Position numbers and translations under genes: made by a program. Shown here piece by piece: positions 19,566 to 29,625 of a DNA stretch of 64,000 nt. The stretch spans positions 558,001 through 622,000 of the forward strand of contig NZ_JHXO01000001.1 of the NCBI RefSeq assembly GCF_000621705.1, written 5' to 3'. This DNA is from Prolixibacter bellariivorans ATCC BAA-1284 (GTDB lineage Bacteria > Bacteroidota > Bacteroidia > Bacteroidales > Prolixibacteraceae). Under the pieces are notes generated by a model. The model was given only the letters and a program-made list of their open reading frames with translations, was not told the DNA's origin and made no database searches. The number at the start of each line of letters is the position of its first letter. Within the stretch, counting starts at the first letter, position 1.

Positions 19566-20330
19566 TTAGATTCCGAACATTTCTTCAGCATTTTTTGTCG
19601 TTATTTCAGCGATTTCTTCAGGAGTAGTATTGTGCAGTTCGGCAACCTTGGCAGCTACCTGTATAATGTGTGCACTTTCGTTGCGCTTTCCTCTGAATGG
19701 TACGGGTGCGAGGTAGGGCGAATCGGTTTCGAGGAGCAGGTGCTTGGGGTCAATCTGGGCGATTACCTTGTCAACACCGGCATTTTTAAAGGTGACGATT
19801 CCATTCACTCCGAGTTTAAATCCCCAGTTAATGATTTGTTCCGCTTGTTTTAGTGTTCCGGTGAAACTGTGGAAGACACCTCTCAGATTTTCGTCGGCAG
19901 CCTTTCCTACTTCTTCAAACACTTCTTCAAACGAATCTCTAACGTGGATAACCACCGGTAGTTTTCGCTCTTTTGCCCATTGAAGCTGTACGCGAAATAC
20001 TTCGGTTTGCTCTTCAACGAAAGTCTGATCCCAGAAGAGGTCAAGCCCGATTTCACCAATGCCGAAAAACTGGTGCCTGTCGAGCCAGAAGCGAACAATT
20101 TCCAGTTCATTTCGAAAATCTTCCTTAACCGAAGTGGGATGCAATCCAATCAGCGGATAACAGACATTGGGGTACGACGCCGACAGATCCAACATGGGTT
20201 TGATGGATGAGCTGTCGATGTTGGGGAGAACTATTTTTTTAATTCCGGATGTTGTGGCACGGTTTACAACTTCCGTCCGATCGATATTAAACTCAGGCGA
20301 ATAAATATGTGAATGGGTATCAACAAACAT
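19566..20330 (-). CDS. TatD-family metal-dependent hydrolase (DNase)
   Basis: A 254-residue TIM-barrel amidohydrolase. Metal ligands are visible in FVDTHSHIYSPEF at the N-terminus, GEIGLDLFWD, VIHVRDSFEE, GVFHSFTGT and the late LLLETDSPYLAP. TatD-type proteins are 3'-5' exonucleases/DNases involved in DNA repair. ATG 20330 (MFVDTHSHIY) is chosen because homologues start directly at this motif; an upstream in-frame start at 20357 would add nine unconserved residues. Confidence 0.92.
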   Translation of the reverse strand: MFVDTHSHIYSPEFNIDRTEVVNRATTSGIKKIVLPNIDSSSIKPMLDLSASYPNVCYPLIGLHPTSVKEDFRNELEIVRFWLDRHQFFGIGEIGLDLFWDQTFVEEQTEVFRVQLQWAKERKLPVVIHVRDSFEEVFEEVGKAADENLRGVFHSFTGTLKQAEQIINWGFKLGVNGIVTFKNAGVDKVIAQIDPKHLLLETDSPYLAPVPFRGKRNESAHIIQVAAKVAELHNTTPEEIAEITTKNAEEMFGI

Positions 20331-20440
20331 TTCTCGAAATTTGGTCAAAAATAGCAAAAGCTAACTCACCAACCCATTAACAGAATGTTATCTGAATCCT
20401 AAGAGCAATTTACATTGGAAACAATTGCGCCTGTTTTATG

Positions 20441-20480
20441 CGAAAAGAGCCATCTCCCAAAGGGGAAACGGCTCTTTCTG
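20441..20480 (-). terminator. Terminator of the first glutamate dehydrogenase gene
   Basis: A 9-bp stem (GGCTCTTTC pairing with AAAAGAGCC, 20443-20478) around an 18-base loop lies 20 bases after the stop on the minus strand. A short T-rich tail follows. Confidence 0.7.
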
Positions 20481-20497
20481 CTTTTTCGGATGAGTGC

Positions 20498-21832
20498 TTA
20501 TACAAGCCCCTGCGCCAACATGGCATCGGCTACTTTAACAAAGCCTCCGACGTTGGCACCTTTGACATAATTTATCTTACTTCCGTTACGTCCGTGAATT
20601 TTGCACGTTTCATGGATTTCCCGCATAATAATGTGTAGGCGTTGATCTACTTCTTCGCGGGTCCAGTTGTAGCGCATGCTGTTCTGTGACATTTCTAGAC
20701 CGGAAACAGCAACACCACCAGCATTTACTGCTTTACCAGGAGCATAGCTTATTTCTTTGGTCAGCAGTTCTGCAGCGTCAGCAGTACAACCCATGTTCGA
20801 AACTTCGCCTACGAGGAAACAACCGTTTTTGATTAACAATTTGGCGTCTTCTTCGTCCAGCTCATTTTCAGTGGCGCATGGCATAGCAATATCAACGGGC
20901 TGTTCCCATGGTTTTTTGCCAGCGAAGAACTGAGCTCCAAATTCTTCTGCATACGGTTCAACAATATCATTGTTGGTCGCGCGTAGTTCGAGCAGATAAT
21001 CTACTTTTTCGCCATCGATTCCGGCCGGATCGTAAATGTATCCGTCGGGACCGGAGATGGTCACTACTTTTCCGCCCAATTCGTTGATTTTGCTGATGGC
21101 TCCCCAGGCTACGTTTCCAAAGCCAGATACAGAGAAAGTGTGGCCTTTGATTTCTTTGCCCATTTCAGTCAGCATGTGCTGAACGAAATATACAGCGCCG
21201 TAACCGGTTGCTTCGGGACGGATAAGTGAACCTCCCCAGCCCAAACCTTTGCCAGTTAATACACCGGTGAACTCATTCCGGATACGTTTGTATTGTCCGA
21301 AAAGATAACCGATTTCGCGGCCACCTACGCCGATGTCACCTGCCGGTACATCAGTATCAGGACCGATGTGTCGACTCAACTCTGTCATGAACGATTGACA
21401 GAAACGCATGATTTCGTTGTCACTTCGTCCTTTGGCACTGAAGTCGGAACCTCCTTTTCCACCTCCCATGGGGAGCGTAGTGAGGCTGTTCTTAAAGGTC
21501 TGTTCAAACCCTAAAAACTTCAGAATACTTAAATTAACACTGGGGTGGAAACGCAATCCACCTTTATATGGACCGAGTGCGCTGTTGAATTCTACGCGGT
21601 AACCGCGGTTGATCTCAACTTCGCCCCGATCATTCATCCAGGGAACCCTGAACATGACGACTCTTTCGGGCTCCACCATACGTTCAAGAATGCGTGCTTG
21701 TTTGTAACGGGGATTTGAATCGTAAACCTCCCAAACAGATTCAACAACTTCCTGAACGGCTTGATGGAATTCCTTCTCGCCAACGGTGCGGGCCTTTAAG
21801 GCCTCCATGAATTGTTCTATACCGGTATTCAT
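20498..21832 (-). CDS. gdhA: Glutamate dehydrogenase, probably NAD-type
   Basis: Interconverts glutamate and 2-oxoglutarate plus ammonia. The 444 residues (from ATG 21832, MNTGIEQFMEAL) are typical of the hexameric class. Substrate-site motifs KGGLRFHPSVN and PMGGGKGGSDF and DVPAGDIGVGGREIG are intact. The dinucleotide site reads GFGNVAWGA and is followed by ISGPDGYIYD. As I recall, that is the pattern of the NAD-specific Clostridium symbiosum enzyme rather than the E. coli NADP enzyme. A longer start at 21859 is possible. The second dehydrogenase gene lies directly upstream on the same strand but is separated by about 360 bases with its own terminator. Confidence 0.94.
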   Translation of the reverse strand: MNTGIEQFMEALKARTVGEKEFHQAVQEVVESVWEVYDSNPRYKQARILERMVEPERVVMFRVPWMNDRGEVEINRGYRVEFNSALGPYKGGLRFHPSVNLSILKFLGFEQTFKNSLTTLPMGGGKGGSDFSAKGRSDNEIMRFCQSFMTELSRHIGPDTDVPAGDIGVGGREIGYLFGQYKRIRNEFTGVLTGKGLGWGGSLIRPEATGYGAVYFVQHMLTEMGKEIKGHTFSVSGFGNVAWGAISKINELGGKVVTISGPDGYIYDPAGIDGEKVDYLLELRATNNDIVEPYAEEFGAQFFAGKKPWEQPVDIAMPCATENELDEEDAKLLIKNGCFLVGEVSNMGCTADAAELLTKEISYAPGKAVNAGGVAVSGLEMSQNSMRYNWTREEVDQRLHIIMREIHETCKIHGRNGSKINYVKGANVGGFVKVADAMLAQGLV

Positions 21833-22194
21833 GATAACATATTTTTGTAAAAACCCCATAGATTCCGTCTGTGTGTTGGTACAATGCCTATAGGCAGTTA
21901 TATCCCGACGGTTTCAATTTGTTAGAGTCAAAGGTAGAGAAAACATTTTCTCATCTTCGCAATAATTATTCAAAAAAGGAGAATGATGTAATCGCCAGTA
22001 ACACAGCTGGTAGTGTGTCTTTCGAAGTATGTTTAATAGCACAAAAAACCGGAACTTTGACTTATGTCAGAATTTTGAAAGTGGATATTTAGGGTTATGA
22101 ATAAAAGTGCTGTTGATTTGGTTTTGTCAGGAAAGAAAAAACGCCCCCTTGCCGGAGCAAAAGAGCGTATCGGTATAGATTGGAAAACAGAAAA
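21833..22194. other. Intergenic region between the two glutamate dehydrogenase genes
   Basis: 362 bases without a convincing gene. It holds the probable terminator of the upstream dehydrogenase (22136-22172) and must contain the promoter of the downstream one. A 73-codon open frame on the plus strand (21871-22092) has no family character. Confidence 0.6.
22136..22172 (-). terminator. Probable terminator of the second glutamate dehydrogenase gene
   Basis: On the minus strand an imperfect stem (CGCTC ... GGGCG with inner GC pairing) is followed by a run of T (GCGTTTTTTC). The stem is short and contains a G-U pair. Confidence 0.5.
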
Positions 22195-23562
22195 TCAGAC
22201 GAGTCCCTGCGCCATCATTGAATTGGCGACTTTCAGGAAACCACCGATATTGGCACCTACTTCGTAGTTGACAAATCCATCTTTTTGCTTGCCGTATTTC
22301 ACGCAAGTGTGATGAATATTCTGCATGATTTGCAATAGTTTCTGGTCAACTTCTTCGCGGGTCCATTTCAGACGCATGGAGTTTTGTGTCATTTCGAGAC
22401 CTGATACAGCAACGCCGCCGGCATTGGAAGCCTTACCCGGCGCATAGAGAATCTTATGTTTCAGGTACAGATGTATAGCCTCAGTGGTACTTGGCATGTT
22501 GGCTCCTTCGGCTACACAGAAGCATCCGTTTTCGATCAACATACGGGCATCGTTCTCATCAATTTCATTCTCGGTGGCTGATGGCAGCGCAACATCGCAT
22601 TTTTCAGCCCATGGACGCGCATTGGGAACATATTTTACACCGTATTTCTCAGCGTATTCCTTAATTCGACCTCTGCGGTTATTCTTCAAATCCATGATAT
22701 ATTCCAGCTTTTCGGAATCGATACCGGCCGGGTCATAAATATATCCGCTGGAGTCGGAAAACGTAATGACTTTACCACCCAGTTCAATCACCTTTTCTGC
22801 AGAGAACTGAGCAACGTTACCGGAACCAGAAATGCTAACGGTCAGTCCGTTGAAATCTTTGCCCTGTGTTTTGAGCATTTCCCTGGCGAAATATACGTTT
22901 CCGTAACCTGTCGCTTCCGGTCTGATCAGCGAGCCGCCCCATTCGACGCCTTTTCCTGTTAATGTGCCGGTGAATTCGTTTCGAAGGCGTTTGTACTGTC
23001 CGAAAAGGAAACCAATTTCACGTCCTCCCACACCAATATCACCTGCCGGGACATCAGTATACGGGCCAATGTGCCGGCTTAGTTCTGTCATAAACGATTG
23101 ACAAAACCTCATTACTTCAGCATCCGTTTTGCCTTTTGGGTCAAAATCGGAACCGCCTTTACCTGCACCCATTGGAAGGTCGGTCAGACTGTTCTTGAAG
23201 GTTTGCTCGAAGGCGAGAAATTTCAGGATACTGAGGTTAACACTCGGGTGAAAACGGAGCCCGCCCTTATAGGGGCCAATGGCACTATTCATCTCTACCC
23301 TGAATCCTCGGTTAACATGAATGTTGCCGCGGTCGTCCATCCATGGAACCCGAAATTGAATAACGCGTTCTGGTTCTGTCATCCGCTCCAGAATCTTCTC
23401 TTTCATGTACTGAGGATGAGCCATAAGATAAGGAGCCAGCGATTCAACGACCTCGTGAACGGCCTGGTGAAATTCTACCTCATGTGGGTCTTTCCTGCTT
23501 AATTTGGACATGAATTCGTCTACCAATTTAGTTGGCGACGGGAGTGTGGCGGTGGTTGTCAT
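22195..23562 (-). CDS. gdhA: Glutamate dehydrogenase, probably NADP-type
   Basis: A second hexameric glutamate dehydrogenase of 455 residues, clearly paralogous to its neighbour. It has the same substrate motifs (KGGLRFHPSVN, PMGAGKGGSDF, DVPAGDIGVGGREIG). Its dinucleotide site differs: GSGNVAQFSAEK followed by TFSDSSGYIYD, closely matching the NADP-dependent E. coli GdhA pattern (GSGNVAQYA, SDSSG). This suggests an NADPH-using, ammonia-assimilating role beside a mainly NAD-linked catabolic partner; cofactor choice is inferred from motifs only. ATG 23562 gives MTTTATLPSPTKL; ATG at residue 18 is an alternative. Confidence 0.94.
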   Translation of the reverse strand: MTTTATLPSPTKLVDEFMSKLSRKDPHEVEFHQAVHEVVESLAPYLMAHPQYMKEKILERMTEPERVIQFRVPWMDDRGNIHVNRGFRVEMNSAIGPYKGGLRFHPSVNLSILKFLAFEQTFKNSLTDLPMGAGKGGSDFDPKGKTDAEVMRFCQSFMTELSRHIGPYTDVPAGDIGVGGREIGFLFGQYKRLRNEFTGTLTGKGVEWGGSLIRPEATGYGNVYFAREMLKTQGKDFNGLTVSISGSGNVAQFSAEKVIELGGKVITFSDSSGYIYDPAGIDSEKLEYIMDLKNNRRGRIKEYAEKYGVKYVPNARPWAEKCDVALPSATENEIDENDARMLIENGCFCVAEGANMPSTTEAIHLYLKHKILYAPGKASNAGGVAVSGLEMTQNSMRLKWTREEVDQKLLQIMQNIHHTCVKYGKQKDGFVNYEVGANIGGFLKVANSMMAQGLV

Positions 23563-23820
23563 AGCTGTTTTGATTATTTGTTTGTATAATTAATTAAGGT
23601 ATGATAAGGTAGAAAATGCATTTAAGACAAGGGGTGTTCTTTAACATATCGTTGGAAATTAGACATTTTGAGGTGAGAAATGGCCCATCATCAGTCTTCG
23701 ATTTATTTTAAACGCAATCAAAAGTTATTTGTATGATTTTTAGGAAGCGTTCCGGCAGTCAAAAAATAAAGTCTTATTTTCGCACTTTAGTTGAAAAAGA
23801 AATTAATAGTCTCAATAAAG

Positions 23821-26481
23821 ATGGATTACAACTTCAGGGAGATTGAAAAAAGCTGGCAGAATTACTGGGCCGAGCACAAAACTTTCAAAACAGAGGACGA
23901 TTATTCGAAACCGAAATTTTATTGCCTCGATATGTTCCCTTATCCTTCGGGAGCAGGCTTACATGTCGGCCATCCGGAAGGATATACGGCAACTGATATT
24001 ATTTGCCGGTACAAAAGGGCAAATGGATTTAATGTGCTTCATCCGATGGGATGGGATGCATTCGGACTCCCTGCAGAACAATATGCTATTCAGACCGGGA
24101 CTCATCCGGCAATTACAACAAAAAAGAATTGCGATAATTTTCGTCGTCAGATTCAGTCGCTGGGATTGAGTTACGATTGGGATCGGGAAATCAATACCAC
24201 AGATCCGGCTTACTACAAATGGACGCAGTGGATTTTTGCCCGTTTATATAATACCTGGTTCGACGAAAACGAGCAGAAAGGACGTCCGATCGATGAATTA
24301 CCGATTCCTTCGGAGATTGAAGTGGAAGGAAAAGAAGCTGTTCGCGAGTATGTCGAAAGCAAACGTTTGGCTTACTACGATAATGCCCAGGTTTGGTATT
24401 GCCGTCATTGTAAAACGGTTTGTGCGAACGAAGAAGTGTTGAATGACGGTTCGCATGAAAAGTGCGGCACGAAAGAGGTTGAACGTCGTTTCCTGAAACA
24501 GTGGATGCTTCGTATTCCGCATTATGCTGAACGTTTGTTGACGGGACTGGACGATCTGGATTGGCCGGAAGGTGTAAAGGATATGCAGCGAAACTGGATT
24601 GGAAAATCGACAGGTGCTGAAGTAGATTTTCTGCTCGATGGTGTCGATGAAAAAATCCGGGTTTACACAACCCGTCCTGATACGCTGTTTGGAGCCACGT
24701 ATATGGTAATTGCTCCGGAGCATGAATTGGTTGATGTGATTACTACCGCGGAACACAAGGATGCGGTTGACGATTATATCCGTTCGGCTGCGTTGAAAAG
24801 TGATTTGGACCGGACTGACTTGGCAAAGGATAAAACCGGCGTATTTACAGGACGTTATGCCATTAATCCCCTTACGGGAGAAAAAATTCCGGTATGGGTA
24901 GCCGACTATGTATTGATGGGTTATGGAACCGGCGCTATTATGGCAGTTCCGGCGCACGACACGCGTGACTTTGAGTTTGCCAAAACATTCGGATTAAATA
25001 TTGTATGCATCCTCGATCCGAAAGATGCTGAACCCGAATTGCGTGAAAAGGTCCTAAAAAGTGATGCTTGCTGGACAGATGACGGAGCTTATATCAACTC
25101 GGCGAACGAAAGTGTAGGGCTCGATATTAATGGTATGAGTAAAGCCGACGGCCTTAAAACGGTAATTGATTGGCTTGAATCGGAGAATCTGGGTAAAGCT
25201 ACCGTGAACTACAAAATTCGTGATTGGTTGTTCAGTCGTCAGCGTTTCTGGGGCGAGCCTTTCCCTGTTATTCACTGGGAGGATGGTGAAGTTTCTGTTT
25301 TGTCTGATGACGATTTGCCCCTGATTCTTCCCGATGTAGAAAAATATCAACCGGGCGAAACGGGTGAATCTCCGTTGGCAAATGCCGGCGACTGGCTTTA
25401 TGTAACCGATAAAAATGGACGAAAAGGTCGCCGCGAGACAAATACGATGCCTCAATGGGCCGGTTCGTGCTGGTATTACCTGCGTTACATCGATCCGAAA
25501 AACGACGAGGCTCCTTTTGATAAAGTGAAAGAGAATTACTGGATGCCGGTTGATCTTTATGTTGGAGGTGCTGAGCACGCCGTACTTCACCTGTTATACA
25601 GTCGTTTTTGGCACAAGGTATTGTTCGATTTGGGTGTGGTTTCAACCGATGAGCCGTACCTGAAGCTCTACAACCAGGGAATGATTCTGGCTTTTGCCTA
25701 TGAAACTGCATCCGGCTCTAAAGTGCCTTCCGATTTGGTCGAAGATCGCGATGGAAGGTATTTCCATACCGAAACTGGTGAAGAGTTGCGGCAGATTGTG
25801 GCCAAAATGTCGAAATCGCTCAAAAACGTCATCAACCCGGATGATGTGGTGGAACAGTATGGTGCCGATTCATTACGTCTCTATGAAATGTTCATGGGTC
25901 CGCTTGATGCGACCAAACCGTGGACCGACACCGGTGTGAAAGGAGTTTATAACTTCTTGCGGAGGGTATTTACTTTCTTCTCAAATCTGGATAATGTCAG
26001 TGAAAAAGAAGACACGAAAGAAACCCTCAAACTTTTACATCAGACCATTCGGAAGGTAGGCGACGATGTAGAGGATTTGAAATTCAATACGGCCATTTCA
26101 CAAATGATGGTATTTACCAACCATTGCTATAAGGCCGGTAAAGTATCTCGTACAACTGCTGAAACATTTATGCAGGTGCTGGCTCCTTTTGCTCCGCACC
26201 TGGCCGAAGAGCTTTGGAGCCTTTATGGTCACACTGCAAGTATTACTCTGGCAGAATGGCCCGAAGTCAAGGAAGAATTCCTGGTGGAAAATACCTTTGA
26301 GTACCCTGTATCTTTCAATGGAAAATTGCGTTTTAAACTGGAACTTCCGTTAGATATGACAAAGGATAATGTTGAAAAAGCAGTACTTGAGCACGAGGGA
26401 GCACAGCGGTGGACCGAGGGAAAAACCATCGTGAAATTGATTTACGTACCGGGTAAGATTATTAACGTGGTTGTTAAGTAA
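23821..26481 (+). CDS. leuS: Leucine--tRNA ligase
   Basis: Class I aminoacyl-tRNA synthetase charging tRNA-Leu. The 886-residue protein begins [16 protein letters not shown]. It has the HIGH-type signature in [16 protein letters not shown] (near residue 46), the CP1 editing domain with [12 protein letters not shown] and [16 protein letters not shown], and KMSKS at about 662-666. The C-terminal anticodon-binding and small beta domains complete it. The frame remains open 10 codons upstream, but ATG 23821 is the family start. A strong terminator follows. Confidence 0.98.
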   Translation: MDYNFREIEKSWQNYWAEHKTFKTEDDYSKPKFYCLDMFPYPSGAGLHVGHPEGYTATDIICRYKRANGFNVLHPMGWDAFGLPAEQYAIQTGTHPAITTKKNCDNFRRQIQSLGLSYDWDREINTTDPAYYKWTQWIFARLYNTWFDENEQKGRPIDELPIPSEIEVEGKEAVREYVESKRLAYYDNAQVWYCRHCKTVCANEEVLNDGSHEKCGTKEVERRFLKQWMLRIPHYAERLLTGLDDLDWPEGVKDMQRNWIGKSTGAEVDFLLDGVDEKIRVYTTRPDTLFGATYMVIAPEHELVDVITTAEHKDAVDDYIRSAALKSDLDRTDLAKDKTGVFTGRYAINPLTGEKIPVWVADYVLMGYGTGAIMAVPAHDTRDFEFAKTFGLNIVCILDPKDAEPELREKVLKSDACWTDDGAYINSANESVGLDINGMSKADGLKTVIDWLESENLGKATVNYKIRDWLFSRQRFWGEPFPVIHWEDGEVSVLSDDDLPLILPDVEKYQPGETGESPLANAGDWLYVTDKNGRKGRRETNTMPQWAGSCWYYLRYIDPKNDEAPFDKVKENYWMPVDLYVGGAEHAVLHLLYSRFWHKVLFDLGVVSTDEPYLKLYNQGMILAFAYETASGSKVPSDLVEDRDGRYFHTETGEELRQIVAKMSKSLKNVINPDDVVEQYGADSLRLYEMFMGPLDATKPWTDTGVKGVYNFLRRVFTFFSNLDNVSEKEDTKETLKLLHQTIRKVGDDVEDLKFNTAISQMMVFTNHCYKAGKVSRTTAETFMQVLAPFAPHLAEELWSLYGHTASITLAEWPEVKEEFLVENTFEYPVSFNGKLRFKLELPLDMTKDNVEKAVLEHEGAQRWTEGKTIVKLIYVPGKIINVVVK

Positions 26482-26503
26482 TTGTAAAGAATAAAATCTT
26501 CGT

Positions 26504-26542
26504 AAAAAGCACGGAAAAATCATGATTTCCGTGCTTTTTTTT
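26504..26542 (+). terminator. Terminator after leuS
   Basis: A 14-bp perfect stem (AAAAAGCACGGAAA / TTTCCGTGCTTTTT) with an 8-base loop and a T run, 22 bases after the leuS stop. Confidence 0.92.
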
Positions 26543-26546
26543 ATTC

Positions 26547-26554
26547 TACTTTTG
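26547..26554 (+). promoter_or_regulatory. Candidate -7 box of the YitT-family gene
   Basis: TACTTTTG, a perfect TAnnTTTG match, immediately after the leuS terminator and 17 bases before the ATG. Confidence 0.45.
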
Positions 26555-26571
26555 CGCAAATTTTTAACGAG

Positions 26572-27429
26572 ATGAGTGGAAAAGTATTTAGTGGGATTCG
26601 AGACTACGTAATTATCGTTTTTGGATTGTTCCTGTATGCTTTTGGTGTTACTGCCTTTTTGATTCCGGCCAAGATTATTGGTGGCGGAATTACGGGTGTC
26701 GCTACGGTTATTTATTTCACTTCAGGAATTGAAACGGGTTATACCTATTTTATTATCAATGTATTTCTTGTATTGGCTGCCATTAAAATACTGGGAACTA
26801 GTTTTGGTGTGAAAACGATTTTCAGTATGGTGGTTATGGCTGTAATGCTAAATGTGTTACAGGGTATCTTTACGGAACCATTAATTAAAGACATGTTTCT
26901 GTCTTCCATTTTAGGGGGAATTATTGGTGGCGCCGGAATAGGAATCGTTTTCAATCGTGGCGGGAGCACCGGTGGAACGGATATCATTGCCATGATCATT
27001 AATAAATACCGGAATGTAAGTCCGGGACGTATTATTATGTACTGCGATGTTGTCATCATCGCGTCGTCCTTCTTCGTGCTCAAATCGGTCGAAGGCATGG
27101 TTTACGGTTATGTATCCATGTGGGTAGTTTCTTATACAATCGATTCGCTTTTGAACGGAGCAAAGCAGTCGGTTCAGATGTTTATTTTCTCCGAACACTA
27201 TGACGAAATTGCCGATTATATTGTGCATCAGGCAAATCGAGGTTTAACTGTTTTCGATGGCACGGGTTGGTATACCGGGAAAAATGTAAAAATGATTATG
27301 ACGGTGGTGCGGAAAAGAGAAGCTTCGCCAATTTATAAACAAATAAAACAAATTGATCCTGACGCATTTATATCCCAGAACTCAGTAATGGGCGTATTTG
27401 GTAACGGATTTGATCAAATCAAATATTAA
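26572..27429 (+). CDS. YitT-family membrane protein (DUF161/DUF2179)
   Basis: A 285-residue protein. The N-terminal 195 residues form a run of five or so membrane helices with conserved glycine motifs (PAKIIGGGITGVATVIYF, GIVFNRGGSTGGTDIIAMI). The last 80 residues form the soluble DUF2179 domain (RGLTVFDGTGWYTGKNVKMIMTVVRKRE ... IDPDAFISQNSVMGVFG). Widespread in bacteria, with no established transport substrate. It follows leuS but has its own promoter box after the leuS terminator. Confidence 0.92.
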   Translation: MSGKVFSGIRDYVIIVFGLFLYAFGVTAFLIPAKIIGGGITGVATVIYFTSGIETGYTYFIINVFLVLAAIKILGTSFGVKTIFSMVVMAVMLNVLQGIFTEPLIKDMFLSSILGGIIGGAGIGIVFNRGGSTGGTDIIAMIINKYRNVSPGRIIMYCDVVIIASSFFVLKSVEGMVYGYVSMWVVSYTIDSLLNGAKQSVQMFIFSEHYDEIADYIVHQANRGLTVFDGTGWYTGKNVKMIMTVVRKREASPIYKQIKQIDPDAFISQNSVMGVFGNGFDQIKY

Positions 27430-27483
27430 CTTTGTCTGTGTTGTGATTATTATCATATGTTAAATCAGGGAAAGTAGAAGCAA

Positions 27484-28812
27484 ATGAAAAAATGGATTCC
27501 GGGGATTGTTTTGGTCGTTTTGGTAATAGTAGTGGTAGGATTTTTCATCATCCGGAAGAATAGTAGATCGTATCAGGGCGATATTCCGGTAAGTCAACCG
27601 GTCGACACAGTAGCGAAGGTTTTACCGCCACCTGTTTTACGATTCGGCCTGCCAGTGGACTCATTTGTTATTGAGAATAAAAAAGTACGACGGAATCAGA
27701 ATCTTTCTGATATCCTGGTTAAATATGGTGTGTCTTATCAGGTTATCGATCAGCTTGCGCGGAATGCAAAAGGTGTTTTCGATGTTCGGGGGATTAAGGC
27801 CGGAAGTGCTTATTCCATGTTTTTAGCGAACGATTCCCTGCGCACGCCCCGCTATTTTGTTTACGAAGATTCTCCTGTTGATTATTATACTTTTCAACTC
27901 ACTGGCGATTCACTTAGGGTGACAGCTGGTCAAAAGCCGGTGATAAGTAAACGAAAGGTAGCATTTGGGCAGATTAATTCTTCGTTGTGGAATGCGATGA
28001 CTGATAATAATCTGAATCCGATTTTGGCTATCGACCTTTCCGAAATTTATGCCTGGACAATTGACTTCTTCGGAGTGCAGAAGGGAGACTGGTTTCAGAT
28101 TATATACGATGAGAACTATGTCGATGGAAATTCTATTGGCGTAGGAACGATTTACGCTGCCCGTTTTAATCATATGGGTGACGATTATTATGCTTTCAAT
28201 TTCGACCAGGATGGGCGGACCGATTATTTTGATGAAGATGGAAAAAGTCTGCGCAAAGCATTTTTGAAGGCTCCGCTAAAGTATTCACGCATTAGTTCGC
28301 GTTTTACCAACAGCCGTTATCACCCAATTCTTCGCATCAGAAGACCTCATCATGGTGTCGACTATGCAGCCCCTACAGGAACGCCGGTTCATTCTATCGG
28401 CGACGGGGTCATTACCCGCAGAGGATATCAGGCTCGTGGCGGTGGCAATTACTTATATATTAAGCACAATTCGGTTTACACTACTTCATACATGCACCTT
28501 TCACGGTTTGCAAAGGGCATGCATCCCGGAGTGCGGGTTAAGCAAGGACAGCTGATTGCCTATGTGGGAATGACAGGCTTAGCTACTGGTCCTCACCTCG
28601 ATTTTCGGGTATACAAAAATGGTACTGCGGTCGATCCGTTGAAAGTGAAGGCTCCGCCGGTTGAGCCGGTGAAGAAAGATAATCTGGTGCGTTATGAGCA
28701 GCATCGTGATTCGCTAATGGATGAGTTAATGACTATCCCAATACCGGGTCAGGAATCGGAGCAAATTCCTGTGGCCGATGTCATTCACAGCACTCCTGTG
28801 AAGGTGCAATAG
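27484..28812 (+). CDS. M23-family peptidoglycan metallopeptidase, membrane-anchored
   Basis: A 442-residue protein with an N-terminal signal anchor (about residues 5-23). A periplasmic N-terminal region has a LysM/OapA-like segment (NLSDILVKYGVSYQVIDQL), and the peptidase M23 domain is C-terminal (about 275-395). The domain shows HHGVDYAAPTGTPV (His and Asp zinc ligands), TSYMHLSRF and ATGPHLDFRVY. The last motif is normally H-L-H; here the second His, a zinc ligand in LytM-type enzymes, is Asp. That may still bind metal or may mark a non-catalytic activator. The C-terminal 50 residues are polar. Confidence 0.9.
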   Translation: MKKWIPGIVLVVLVIVVVGFFIIRKNSRSYQGDIPVSQPVDTVAKVLPPPVLRFGLPVDSFVIENKKVRRNQNLSDILVKYGVSYQVIDQLARNAKGVFDVRGIKAGSAYSMFLANDSLRTPRYFVYEDSPVDYYTFQLTGDSLRVTAGQKPVISKRKVAFGQINSSLWNAMTDNNLNPILAIDLSEIYAWTIDFFGVQKGDWFQIIYDENYVDGNSIGVGTIYAARFNHMGDDYYAFNFDQDGRTDYFDEDGKSLRKAFLKAPLKYSRISSRFTNSRYHPILRIRRPHHGVDYAAPTGTPVHSIGDGVITRRGYQARGGGNYLYIKHNSVYTTSYMHLSRFAKGMHPGVRVKQGQLIAYVGMTGLATGPHLDFRVYKNGTAVDPLKVKAPPVEPVKKDNLVRYEQHRDSLMDELMTIPIPGQESEQIPVADVIHSTPVKVQ

Positions 28813-28853
28813 CAGCTTTCGAATTTTTGGTACGGATTTTCCAGTTACGCTGA

Positions 28854-29414
28854 TTATTTCATTAAAAAATTTTCAATTACCTTCGGGAAGTGCTGATACT
28901 CCAATTGATGAATGCGTTCAGCCAGCGTTTTTGGAGTGTCATCCGGTAAGACCGGACATCTCTCTTGGTGCAAGACTGCCCCGTGATCGTAAACCTCATC
29001 GACCATGTGAATGGTGATGCCACTCTCTTTCTCCTTATTGGTAATAACCGCTTCGTGCACTTTATTGCCGTACATTCCTTTACCGCCGTATGCTGGTAAT
29101 AAGGCCGGATGAATATTAATAATCGGAAACGTATGAATTAGATTGGTTGGTACAAGCCAAAGAAAACCAGCCAATACAATCAAATCAATGTTTCGGCTTT
29201 TGAGCAGATTTAGAAATTCTTCCGATTGATAAAACTCCTGCCTGGTGAATACACCGTTGTCAATTCCATATTTTGCTGCTCTTTCAAGCACATAGGCATC
29301 TGCACGGTTGCTCCAGACCGAGTCAACCCGGACCGTAGAATGATTCTGAAAATGCTGTATTATGTTTTGTGCATTTGTCCCTGAACCTGATGCAAGTATC
29401 GCTATGTTTTTCAT
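28854..29414 (-). CDS. purN: Phosphoribosylglycinamide formyltransferase
   Basis: Third step of purine synthesis: transfers formyl from 10-formyl-THF to GAR. The 186 residues show ILASGSGTNAQNII at the N-terminus (phosphate loop), the catalytic region INIHPALLPAYGGKGMYG and the folate-site segment SGITIHMVDEVYDHGAVL with the conserved Asp. Slightly shorter than the E. coli enzyme (212) but complete. Start ATG 29414. It is divergent from acpP. Confidence 0.95.
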   Translation of the reverse strand: MKNIAILASGSGTNAQNIIQHFQNHSTVRVDSVWSNRADAYVLERAAKYGIDNGVFTRQEFYQSEEFLNLLKSRNIDLIVLAGFLWLVPTNLIHTFPIINIHPALLPAYGGKGMYGNKVHEAVITNKEKESGITIHMVDEVYDHGAVLHQERCPVLPDDTPKTLAERIHQLEYQHFPKVIENFLMK

Positions 29415-29523
29415 AATTAGTATTTTATGTCTGGATAAAAAGTTGACTATTCGACCAGCGAATTCGAAAACATCTTCGGAATGTTGTTTGTTACTGACGA
29501 AAAGCCATATTCTGGGACAAATA

Positions 29524-29556
29524 TTTGGAAAATAATTGGGTTTCTTTATTACTTTG
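29524..29556 (+). promoter_or_regulatory. Candidate promoter of acpP-fabF-rnc
   Basis: TTTG at 29524-29527, a 21-base spacer, then TTACTTTG (29549-29556), a 7 of 8 match to TAnnTTTG. The leader to the acpP ATG would be about 60 bases. Confidence 0.5.
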
Positions 29557-29625
29557 CACCCGTTGATTTGAAAAAAATCAGAGTTTAAATTTATTCATAA
29601 GTATTAACGTTAAAATTTAGAAATT

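Noticed and set aside
21871-22092. 73-codon open frame between the two glutamate dehydrogenase genes
   Set aside because: No recognisable domain and no clear promoter; the interval is better explained as the promoter of the minus-strand gene.
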